In this document: one piece after another, positions 1-5,629 of the stretch
Layout: every line of letters starts with the position of its first letter
Position numbering within the stretch: the first letter of the stretch is position 1
Assembly (NCBI GenBank): GCA_948663505.1
Contig: CAPNAQ010000024.1
Coordinates: 1 to 16,033 of the forward strand
Reading direction: 5' to 3'
DNA length: 16,033 nt
Source of the DNA: an uncultured Clostridia bacterium
GTDB lineage: Bacteria > Bacillota > Clostridia > TANB77 > CAG-508
Translations under genes and position numbers: made by a program
The notes under the pieces: model-generated
The model's database searches: none
The model's input: the letters and a program-made list of their open reading frames with translations, nothing else
Told to the model about the DNA's origin: nothing

Positions 1-18
1 TTGATAGGAAGTGAGCAA

Positions 19-204
19 ATGATAAATCATCAAAAACAATACAACAGAGTAGAAAATACATATAAAGAACTTCAAATAGAATACGAGATATTTAGAAAAA
101 AGACAACATATAAAAATAGAACGATGATAAATCAAAAAATACAAGAACATAGAGAGGCAATATCAAGCTTAAAAGCAAGTATAAATAATATATATTTGAA
201 GTAG
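19..204 (+). CDS. Small hypothetical coiled-coil protein (61 aa)
   Basis: I do not recognise this protein. I chose the ATG at 19 because AGGAAG (6-11) precedes it by 7 nt. The reading frame is open upstream to the window edge through a TTG at position 1, so a longer or truncated form cannot be excluded. The protein is charged and mostly predicted helical, with heptad-like spacing of hydrophobic residues and many Lys, Glu and Gln. It has no membrane segment, cysteines or recognisable catalytic motif. It precedes another small gene by 11 nt and belongs to the gene run leading to the late regulator at 401. A small accessory or regulatory protein is likely, but no function can be assigned. Confidence 0.6.
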   Translation: MINHQKQYNRVENTYKELQIEYEIFRKKTTYKNRTMINQKIQEHREAISSLKASINNIYLK

Positions 205-215
205 GGAGGTCACAA

Positions 216-386
216 ATGAAAATATATGGAATATACAATATAAAAGAAAAAGAAGAATGTATAAGAGTAGGAACGATGGAAGAAATAACAAAGTTTTTAG
301 ACTTAACAGGGAGAGAGATACAATATGCATTAAAGAATCATTTAATAAGAAATAAATATGAAATATGTTATTTGTATAAAGAATAG
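216..386 (+). CDS. Small phage protein with possible helix-turn-helix (56 aa)
   Basis: A strong ribosome binding site, GGGAGG (204-209), overlaps the previous stop codon and lies 6 nt before this ATG. The protein starts MKIYGIYNIKEKEE and continues with a helical part, TMEEITKFLDLTGREIQYAL, that reads like a short helix-turn-helix. This layout, a short strand segment (Y-G-I-Y) followed by an HTH-like segment, resembles small proteins I know from many Firmicute phages, usually annotated hypothetical. A DNA-binding role is inference only. The stop at 384-386 is directly followed by the ribosome binding site of the late regulator, so the two are probably cotranscribed and translated at coordinated levels. 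Confidence 0.72.
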   Translation: MKIYGIYNIKEKEECIRVGTMEEITKFLDLTGREIQYALKNHLIRNKYEICYLYKE

Positions 387-400
387 GAGGAACAAAAGAG

Positions 401-802
401 ATGAGGTTAGACAAAGAAGTTAAAAGAAAAACAATAGCAGATTTAAAGAAATATCCTGATTGGATAGTAAGGATAGAATGTCAAGGACTAGGCGGTGAAC
501 CAGTAACTCTTGGTGGATATTGGGAAGAAAATTTTATAAATAGAGAATCTAGGCATTCGATAATTGAAGATAGTATAGTATATGATGAAGAAGTAAAAAG
601 AAAAATATTTGCAATAGAGAGAGTATTTGAAAGATTGAAAAAAAATAGTATTAGAAAAGATATAATAAGATTAAGATATTTATTGCCAGATAATACAGCA
701 AAAGAAATACAAGATGAATTAAAAATTTCAGAGGTTACATATAGAAGATTAAATGATTCAACTTTAATAAGTTTTGCAAGAGCATTAGGGCATATAATAT
801 AG
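401..802 (+). CDS. ArpU/RinA-like phage late transcriptional regulator
   Basis: This 133-residue protein has the size, position and C-terminal region of the ArpU/RinA group of Firmicute phage regulators, which switch on packaging and structural genes. The N-terminal 60 residues are mixed; residues 60-80 are a charged helix. Residues 86-130 (from DIIRLRYLLPDNTAKEIQ through ISEVTYRRL) look like a sigma-70 region 4-type helix-turn-helix, with the acidic and hydrophobic pattern of a recognition helix. GGAGG (386-390) sits 10 nt before the ATG. The gene is the last before a noncoding stretch that holds phased repeats, a promoter and a terminator, followed by the whole morphogenesis operon, so the DNA it acts on is probably immediately downstream. 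The family assignment is by recognition; the exact mechanism, activation or antitermination, is open. Confidence 0.82.
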   Translation: MRLDKEVKRKTIADLKKYPDWIVRIECQGLGGEPVTLGGYWEENFINRESRHSIIEDSIVYDEEVKRKIFAIERVFERLKKNSIRKDIIRLRYLLPDNTAKEIQDELKISEVTYRRLNDSTLISFARALGHII

Positions 803-815
803 AATTTAAAAAATG

Positions 816-865
816 ACGGTTTTTTAACGTTTTTTTAACGGTTTTTAGTAGACAAAACTAACGGT
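816..865. repeat. Helically phased ACGG/T-tract repeats, candidate regulator site
   Basis: Three consecutive units, ACGGTTTTTTA (816-826), ACGTTTTTTTA (827-837) and ACGGTTTTTA (838-847), recur at 11-nt spacing, about one helical turn. A fourth ACGGT occurs at 861-865, 23 nt after the third, close to two turns. The first three units lie directly upstream of the proposed -35 box and the fourth lies inside the promoter spacer. Phased sites abutting a promoter are typical of activator binding, and T-tracts in phase suggest DNA bending. That the ArpU/RinA-like protein encoded just upstream is the ligand is inference from proximity. Confidence 0.6.
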
Positions 866-878
866 GTCAATATATAAT
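849..878 (+). promoter_or_regulatory. Predicted late promoter (sigma-A type)
   Basis: TAGACA (849-854, five of six consensus positions) is separated by 18 nt from a perfect TATAAT (873-878). Transcription would start near 885. It lies 47 nt after the late regulator stop codon and next to the phased repeats. A second perfect TATAAT at 916-921 lacks a matching -35 and falls about +31 of the transcript. The assignment is by consensus; in an AT-rich genome, chance TATAAT matches are common. Confidence 0.55.
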
Positions 879-946
879 TTCAGTAGAATTAAAAGTGTGT
901 CTATAAGATACATAATATAATTACTATTGAAAAATAATTATTACCT

Positions 947-983
947 AAAGCTAGTTATAGATTTATTTTATAGCTAGTTTTTT
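947..983 (+). terminator. Strong intrinsic terminator in the late leader
   Basis: The left arm AAAGCTAGTTATA (947-959) pairs with the right arm TATAGCTAGTTTT (969-981) around a 9-nt loop. That gives 13 base pairs including two G-U pairs, followed by an uninterrupted T run (978-983). Transcripts from the promoter at 849-878 would end here after about 100 nt unless readthrough or antitermination occurs. It may also end transcripts of the upstream gene block. Confidence 0.8.
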
Positions 984-1032
984 ATTATACGTTATTACCA
1001 GTATGCTAGGTAACTGATAATATAAATAAAAA

Positions 1033-1044
1033 ATCACCTCCTTT
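1033..1044. other. Exact match to 16S rRNA anti-Shine-Dalgarno tail
   Basis: ATCACCTCCTTT is identical to the conserved 3' end of bacterial 16S rRNA. On the minus strand it is therefore a perfect 12-nt Shine-Dalgarno sequence, but no ATG, GTG or TTG lies at the right distance and the minus frame beyond it closes within about 10 codons. On the plus strand it would be an anti-SD element in the late mRNA leader. A remnant of a lost leftward gene or an mRNA structural element are both possible. Confidence 0.5.
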
Positions 1045-1122
1045 AGTGAGAATGTAAAAACAGTGGAACAACAGAGCTTTCCTAGCGAGTTCAAATAAAA
1101 ATATTATAAAAAGGTGTAAAAA

Positions 1123-1275
1123 ATGACAGATGAAGAAAGATATGAAAAATACTTAAAAGAACATTGTAAAGAATGTAAAAACAGAACAGGAGACTTATGT
1201 GACATAAGGATATTTATATTAAACAATGTAGTCTGTACAAAGTGTAGGTATTATGAAAGAGAAGATAGATTATAG
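1123..1275 (+). CDS. Cysteine-rich small phage protein, probable zinc knuckle (50 aa)
   Basis: The ATG at 1123 follows AAGGTG by about 7 nt. The 50-residue product has two CxxC pairs, C15/C18 in HCKEC and C38/C41 in CTKC, plus C26 in GDLC, which fits a small zinc-binding fold. Proteins of this shape are often seen directly upstream of the HNH gene in Firmicute phages, normally as hypotheticals. It is the first gene after the late control region. Its last 23 nt overlap the next small gene, suggesting translational coupling. No function is known to me; a zinc-dependent structural or nucleic-acid-binding role is inference. Confidence 0.75.
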   Translation: MTDEERYEKYLKEHCKECKNRTGDLCDIRIFILNNVVCTKCRYYEREDRL

Positions 1276-1381
1276 CAAATGCATGAAAAAGAAATGTCAA
1301 GAATGCAAAAATTATGATAAATGTTTTGGATATAGAGGAATTAAAGATGAAACAAAGAAGATTAAGAAGAAAAAATTATAA
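1253..1381 (+). CDS. Overlapping cysteine-rich microprotein (42 aa)
   Basis: In another frame, an ATG at 1253 opens a 42-codon frame that overlaps the preceding gene by 23 nt and the HNH gene by 35 nt. It encodes four cysteines, C10, C15, C18 and C24, within CMKKKCQECKNYDKC, followed by a very Lys-rich tail. Its CxECKN motif also occurs in the gene before it, so both may bind zinc in a similar way. The ribosome binding site is weak (GTAGG just upstream), as expected for a coupled gene. The four-cysteine spacing and strict tiling between neighbours support a real gene. It is too short for confident proof and its function is unknown. Confidence 0.55.
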   Translation: MKEKIDYSKCMKKKCQECKNYDKCFGYRGIKDETKKIKKKKL

Positions 1382-1712
1382 TTGGGAAATAGAAATAGCA
1401 AAAGGAAATACAGACAAATTTTATCATTCTACTGATTTTGATATAGCAAGAGAAAAAGTATTAGCTAGAGACAAATACAAATGTCAATTTTTTTTAGGTA
1501 AATGGAGTGATGGAATACATAAACCAAATAAAATAAAGATAATAGATGCCAATACAGTACATCATATAATACCAATTAAAGAAAGACCAGATTTAGCATT
1601 AGATATAAATAATATGATAAGCTTAAGCTTTGAAGCTCATGAAATAATAGAAGGAAGGCATAGATGGACATGGTATAAAATAAAGAAACTACTTACAAAG
1701 GAGATGTGGTAA
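1347..1712 (+). CDS. HNH endonuclease, packaging-associated
   Basis: The 121-residue product carries an HNH fold: TVHHIIP with H72/H73, then DINNM with N88/N89, then EAHE with H98, a typical ββα-metal arrangement. HNH proteins beside P27-type small terminases help terminase cut cos DNA in several phages, and this context fits. I chose the ATG at 1347 over the in-frame ATG at 1314 because AGAGGA (1334-1339) precedes it by 7 nt. Most zinc-binding CxxC pairs of larger HNH relatives are missing; only one cysteine, in KYKCQFF, is visible. The gene overlaps the microprotein before it and its stop codon shares one base with the ATG of the next gene. Confidence 0.88.
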   Translation: MKQRRLRRKNYNWEIEIAKGNTDKFYHSTDFDIAREKVLARDKYKCQFFLGKWSDGIHKPNKIKIIDANTVHHIIPIKERPDLALDINNMISLSFEAHEIIEGRHRWTWYKIKKLLTKEMW

Positions 1713-2017
1713 TGAAGTTAAAGCATTTATTGCAAGCATATAAAGTAAATAATATAGAAGCGGAATTAAAAGAGATGGATGATGACAGAGAAAAAGCAGG
1801 AGTAATAATATTTAATGACAGTATGTCCGCAAGTTATTTATTAGATGATGAAGATATAGTTGTATCAATGGTAATGTTTTTTAATACAATAAATACCCCC
1901 ATAGGCACTAAAACCCCTACCATAACTCAAATGATAGATTATACTATTAAAATAATAAATATAATTCAAAATACAATTATGTTATTATCAAATATATCAA
2001 AGAAAGAAGCTAATTAG
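1712..2017 (+). CDS. Hypothetical protein with atypical codon use (101 aa)
   Basis: The ATG at 1712 overlaps the HNH stop codon (TAATG) and follows AAAGGAG with good spacing; an in-frame GTG at 1706 is less likely. I do not recognise the product. Residues 1-60 are charged and predicted helical. Residues about 60-95 (near FNTINTPIGTKTP and the following IIN/IIQ stretch) are hydrophobic and Thr/Ile-rich, perhaps one amphipathic or membrane-associated helix. Around 1896-1950 the codons shift from the A-ending ones used elsewhere (ACA, CCA, GGA) to ACC, CCC, CCT, ACT and GGC. This could mean foreign origin, an extra constraint in the DNA, or a degraded gene. Confidence 0.55.
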   Translation: MKLKHLLQAYKVNNIEAELKEMDDDREKAGVIIFNDSMSASYLLDDEDIVVSMVMFFNTINTPIGTKTPTITQMIDYTIKIINIIQNTIMLLSNISKKEAN

Positions 2018-2032
2018 ATAAATTAGGAATGT

Positions 2033-2143
2033 TTGATAATACATTTAGAATACGGTAAACAAATAAAGCATTTAGAGAATAGCTATAAAATAAAAATAAT
2101 AGATGGATTGTTGTGTTTTAGCATAACTGAAATAGAAATGTAG
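2033..2143 (+). CDS. Possible 36-aa microprotein or gene remnant
   Basis: A TTG at 2033 follows AGGA by only 4 nt and opens 36 codons beginning MIIHLEYGKQIKHL. The composition looks protein-like, with alternating hydrophobic and charged residues, and the stop is TAG at 2141-2143. It is in the same frame as the gene ending at 2017, separated by two in-frame stops (2015 and 2024), so it could be a relic of a once longer C-terminus. Length and start codon make this tentative. The rest of the region to 2389 holds no credible gene. Confidence 0.25.
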   Translation: MIIHLEYGKQIKHLENSYKIKIIDGLLCFSITEIEM

Positions 2144-2389
2144 GTTAAGATAAAAATAGTTAGATAGTATAAGAATAGAAAAACAATAATATTTAAGATA
2201 GAATATAAATAATAAAGAAAAACTAAAAACTTAAAAGCTTTGAAACTGTAAGATTATAACAATATACAAAAAATTATGTTGACTTAATACCCCATTCAAA
2301 AACTGAAACAATAAAAATCTTAAGGGGAGCGGGTGTGAGGTCTTGACTGTTTAAAAAATTTAATTTTCTCACGTGAAAGGGGGTATATT
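2144..2389. other. Noncoding region before terminase, purine-rich with TTAAGATA repeats
   Basis: Positions 2144-2320 are A-rich on the plus strand with frequent stops in all frames. TTAAGATA occurs at 2145-2152 and again at 2193-2200, and a related TAAGATTA follows near 2249; these could be terminase contact sites but may be chance. From 2321 the composition changes sharply to the G-rich probable cos segment described separately. No promoter with both boxes is convincing here. Confidence 0.4.
2321..2379. other. Probable cos / packaging site
   Basis: A G-rich island (GGGGAGCGGGTGTGAGG, 2324-2340) stands out in very AT-rich DNA. It is followed by a T/A-rich spacer and CTCACGTGAAAG (2368-2379). 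GTGTGAG (2333-2339) can pair with CTCACGT (2368-2374), including two G-U pairs. CCCC at 2290-2293 also complements the GGGG. A G-rich stretch followed by a CGTGAAA motif between the HNH gene and small terminase recurs in Firmicute cos phages, from memory. Cut positions cannot be read from sequence alone. Confidence 0.5.
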
Positions 2390-2737
2390 ATGGCAAAAAT
2401 GAAAGAAAATAATAAAGACAAAAAAGAAATAGAGCAAATAAAAGAAGATTTGTTAAATCAACTATTAGAACAAGGAAAATTTGGAAAACATTTTGAAAGT
2501 TTAGTTGAGGATTATATACATTTAGAAAAATTAAAAAGAGACATACAAAAAGATATTGAAGAAAATGGATTAAGAATTAAGGTAATGACAGGAAATGGAT
2601 TTAAATCAGAAAAACCTAACGAAAGTATTCAAAACATACTAAAAGTAAATGGACAACAATTAAAAATTTTACAAGATTTAGAATTAAAAATGTCATCTCA
2701 AACACCGAAAGAAGGTGAAGGAGATGATTTGTTGTAA
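2390..2737 (+). CDS. terS: Terminase small subunit, P27 family
   Basis: The 115-residue protein matches the P27 small terminase pattern: a helical N-terminus, QLLEQGKFGKHFESLVEDY (residues about 25-44), a paired-helix segment, the GLRIKVMTGNGF loop, then KPNESIQNILKVNGQQLKIL. It recognises phage DNA at the packaging site and recruits the large subunit. AAAGGGGG (2377-2384) precedes the ATG by 5-6 nt; a second in-frame ATG at 2399 is less well placed. The gene lies just downstream of the probable cos site and overlaps the large terminase start by 14 nt, so the two are probably translationally coupled. Confidence 0.9.
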   Translation: MAKMKENNKDKKEIEQIKEDLLNQLLEQGKFGKHFESLVEDYIHLEKLKRDIQKDIEENGLRIKVMTGNGFKSEKPNESIQNILKVNGQQLKILQDLELKMSSQTPKEGEGDDLL

Positions 2738-4436
2738 GGAAATAGATGATTATATAAAATTTGTTGAAGAAAATCCAAACGAAACAGATGATGAAATAAA
2801 ATTGTTAATTAAAAATATAGTAAAGCCGACATTGTCAAGAGATGATGTTCTTTTTGATGAAGAAATATTTCGCAAAGCAGTTAAATATTGTGAAAAGTGG
2901 TATTATAAATTATTTCTATATCAAAAATTTACATATGCATTGTTTTTCATGTATGACAAAAACAATCATGACATAGTAATTTTTCCTGATATTTTAATAT
3001 TAATGGCTAGAGGAAATGGAAAAGATGGAATGATAATGCCATTAGCTAATTTCCTACAGACACATTATTATGGAGTTAAAAACTATCACATAGATATTGT
3101 TGCAACATCAGAAGAACAAGCATTAAATTCATTTAAAGTTGTTTATAACATGTTAGAAACTAATAAAAATATAATGAAAAAATATTTTTATTGGAACAAG
3201 ACAGAGGTAATAAGCAAAGCAACACATTCAATTTTAAGATATAACACAGCAAATGCAAAAACAAAAGATGGTAAACAAACAGGAATGATAATATTTAATG
3301 AATTACATGCTTATGAAGATTATAAACAAATAAATGTATATAGTTCAGGGCTAGGAAAAATAAAACATGCAAGAACAGTAACAATAACAACAAATGGAAC
3401 AGTAAGAGAAGGACCACTAGATGAAAAAATATCTATGTCTAAATTAGTTTTAAATGGAGAAGAAAATTTTTTAGGATTACTACCTATTATTTTTAAAGTA
3501 AATGATTTAGATAGTGTAGATATTCCAATGAAAAAGTTTTTACAAACAGGGAATAAAGAAGATATAGATATAACAATATGGTGTCAAGCAAACCCTAGTT
3601 TAAGATATATGTCAGTGTTAAGAAACGAACTTATAAGAGATTATATTAAAATGCAAAAACAAAAATCTTATAGAGTTGAATTTTATGCAAAAAGAATGAA
3701 TTTACCACAACAAGATGAAGAACAAGTTGTTACAGATTGGAAAAACATATTAAGAGCCTCTTATATTAATGTAGAAAAAGAAATTCCAAGAAATACTGGA
3801 AATATAACAGGTAGATTAGCTATTGTTGGAATAGATTTTGCTTCTTTAAACGACTTCGCAAGTGCAGGATTTTTATTTAAAAGAGATGGTGAATATATAT
3901 GGAGGCAAAAAACATGGATATGTTCAAAAAGCAAATTTTTTGGAGATATAAAATTTCCATTTGATAACATAGGACAAGAAGGTTTTGAAGATTTTGAAAT
4001 AGTAGATAAGGATTCTATTGATGGTCGAGATATGATTTTATGGATTCTATCAGAAATGGTTAAATATAATGTAAAAAAAATTGTGCTTGATACATATAGA
4101 TATAAATTATTAGAACAAATATTTAAAGAAATAGGTATAACAATAGAAACTAAAGAAGTACCATATGGATTAGTGAGAATGATTAGATATCCTGCGAGTA
4201 TAGCTTCAATTGTAGCACCAAGAATAGAAGTAGCATTTGCAGAAGGAAAAATAAATATAGGAAATAGTGCTATTATGAGATGGGCAATAAATAATACTAG
4301 TGTAAAAGAAGGCAAGGATGGAAATAAAAAATATGAAAAAATTGAACCAAAATTGAGAAAGAACGATCCTTTTATGGCTTTTGTTGTAGCGATGAGTGCA
4401 CAAGAACTATTAGATGAAGAAATTATTTATGTTTAG
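2724..4436 (+). CDS. terL: Terminase large subunit
   Basis: The packaging motor: an N-terminal ATPase pumps DNA into the head and a C-terminal nuclease cuts it. With the ATG at 2724 (570 aa) the Walker A-like motif MARGNGKD is at 94-101 and the Walker B-like MIIFNELHAYE at 188-198, with N192 in place of the usual first acidic residue and E193 as the likely catalytic Glu. The RNase H-like nuclease shows three Asp: D371 in GIDFASLND, D456 in VLDTYRYK and D548 in KNDPFMAF. An in-frame GTG at 2715 is possible but GAAGG (2711-2715) fits the ATG better. The reading frame is full length and intact, and the portal gene follows by 11 nt. Confidence 0.95.
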   Translation: MICCKEIDDYIKFVEENPNETDDEIKLLIKNIVKPTLSRDDVLFDEEIFRKAVKYCEKWYYKLFLYQKFTYALFFMYDKNNHDIVIFPDILILMARGNGKDGMIMPLANFLQTHYYGVKNYHIDIVATSEEQALNSFKVVYNMLETNKNIMKKYFYWNKTEVISKATHSILRYNTANAKTKDGKQTGMIIFNELHAYEDYKQINVYSSGLGKIKHARTVTITTNGTVREGPLDEKISMSKLVLNGEENFLGLLPIIFKVNDLDSVDIPMKKFLQTGNKEDIDITIWCQANPSLRYMSVLRNELIRDYIKMQKQKSYRVEFYAKRMNLPQQDEEQVVTDWKNILRASYINVEKEIPRNTGNITGRLAIVGIDFASLNDFASAGFLFKRDGEYIWRQKTWICSKSKFFGDIKFPFDNIGQEGFEDFEIVDKDSIDGRDMILWILSEMVKYNVKKIVLDTYRYKLLEQIFKEIGITIETKEVPYGLVRMIRYPASIASIVAPRIEVAFAEGKINIGNSAIMRWAINNTSVKEGKDGNKKYEKIEPKLRKNDPFMAFVVAMSAQELLDEEIIYV

Positions 4437-4447
4437 GAGGTGGACAA

Positions 4448-5629
4448 GTGATATTAGATAAAATATTTAAAAATTCAAATGGAGAAAATGTAAATCTTAT
4501 AGATGTATTATTTGGAAAAAATGATTTTCAAAATTATATATATACATTAGCAGAAGCACATGCTATTGATTTAATAGCAAGAACAATTGCAAAATGTGAA
4601 ATACAAACATTTGAATTAAAGAATAAAAAAATAGAAGAAACAAAAGGAAATCTATATTGGACATTGAATTTACAACCTAATTACAATGAAAATGGAACAA
4701 AATTTATATATAAATTAGTTACAAAATTATTAACAAATAAAACAGCCTTAATAATTATAAATAAAAAAGTAAAAACAAATTTGTTATATATTGCAGATAC
4801 TTATAATGCCTCTAATGATATATTATATGGAAAAACATTTGAAAATATAACTATTTCAGATGATGAAGGAAATTCATTGCCAATAAAAAGAATATATAAT
4901 CAAAATAATTCAATATATTATTCACTAAAAAATGAAGATATTGCAAAAACAAGTGAATCCTTTAAACTTAACACAGCAAAGATTTTAAGGTCAGCAGAAA
5001 AAAGTTTTATAAGAGCAAATACAGGAAAATGGCGATTAAAAAATCCAGGTGGACAGCCAACAATGATTGATATAGAAACAAAACAACCAATAAGTTATGA
5101 AAAATATAAAGAAAAAATTACAGAAGGTTTGTTTAATGATGAAGAAGCAATTGTTATGTTGTCAGAAATATTTGAATTAATAAATTTAAATAAAGATAAT
5201 AATAAGAATTTAACAGATTTTGAAACAATATTTATTAGAACAGGAAATACTGTAGCTCAAAAGTGGAATATTCCATTAGATATATTTTGGGGAAATAAGA
5301 CAGAAAAATCAACAGGAAACAATGATTTTATAACTTTCGCTGTAGATATATATTTTGAATTATTAGAAGATGGTTTTAATATTTCATTAGTTGGAAAAGA
5401 GAGCTTCTTAAAAGGAGAATATATTCAATTTAATAGAACAAATTTAAATCATAGAGATATAATGGATTCAACAACTGGAATAGATAAATTAACATCAAAT
5501 AGATTCAGTAGAAATGAAATAAATAAGTTATTAAAATTACCAAATATAGATGAAGATTGGGCAAATGAACATGCTTTAACTAAAAATTATGAAAATGTGG
5601 AAGGAGGTGCGAAAGAAGATGGAGAATAA
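4448..5629 (+). CDS. Portal protein, HK97 type
   Basis: At 393 residues and placed between terminase and the ClpP-type protease, this is the portal that forms the 12-subunit DNA channel at one head vertex. The start is GTG at 4448, after a strong GGAGGTGG (4437-4444). Family-like features are a helical N-terminus with DLIARTIAKCEI (near residue 38), a β-rich middle, and a C-terminal stem containing QKWNIPLDIFWG and FNRTNLNHRDIM. The C-terminus (from about residue 372) is acidic and Glu/Asp-rich. The end overlaps the protease gene by 11 nt. The non-ATG start is shared with several low-copy late genes here. Confidence 0.9.
   Translation: MILDKIFKNSNGENVNLIDVLFGKNDFQNYIYTLAEAHAIDLIARTIAKCEIQTFELKNKKIEETKGNLYWTLNLQPNYNENGTKFIYKLVTKLLTNKTALIIINKKVKTNLLYIADTYNASNDILYGKTFENITISDDEGNSLPIKRIYNQNNSIYYSLKNEDIAKTSESFKLNTAKILRSAEKSFIRANTGKWRLKNPGGQPTMIDIETKQPISYEKYKEKITEGLFNDEEAIVMLSEIFELINLNKDNNKNLTDFETIFIRTGNTVAQKWNIPLDIFWGNKTEKSTGNNDFITFAVDIYFELLEDGFNISLVGKESFLKGEYIQFNRTNLNHRDIMDSTTGIDKLTSNRFSRNEINKLLKLPNIDEDWANEHALTKNYENVEGGAKEDGE

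Larger units (their letters stand above)
803..1122. other. Noncoding late control region (320 nt)
   Basis: No convincing gene lies here. From left to right it holds three or four ACGG-type phased repeats (816-865), a sigma-A-like promoter (849-878), a leader of about 60 nt, a strong intrinsic terminator (947-983), an AT-rich spacer, an exact 12-nt match to the 16S rRNA 3' end (1033-1044) and a slightly more GC-rich tract (1041-1092) of unknown role. Its position between the late regulator and the first late genes argues that it is the main control region of the operon. Confidence 0.7.

Noticed and set aside
941..1013. Complementarity of TTACCTA (941-947) and TAGGTAA (1007-1013) as an antiterminator.
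   Set aside because: The downstream partner would be transcribed only after the terminator at 947-983, so it could not prevent termination, and the pairing is only 7 bp.
995..1023. A second promoter after the terminator (TTACCA, 17 nt, TAATAT).
   Set aside because: Each box matches only four of six consensus positions in an AT-rich region; it remains possible but is not supported enough to list.
1063..1098. An 11-codon GTG frame (VEQQSFPSEFK) as a leader peptide.
   Set aside because: It has no good ribosome binding site, a GTG start, and no codon run or attenuator structure after it; chance is likely.
3761..4315. Long minus-strand open frames opposite terL, and similar ones opposite the tape measure gene (11361-11999, 12129-12482, 13245-13568).
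   Set aside because: They lie opposite well-supported genes, have no ribosome binding sites or recognisable domains, and show the Ser/Leu/Phe-rich composition expected of antisense readings of AT-rich coding DNA.
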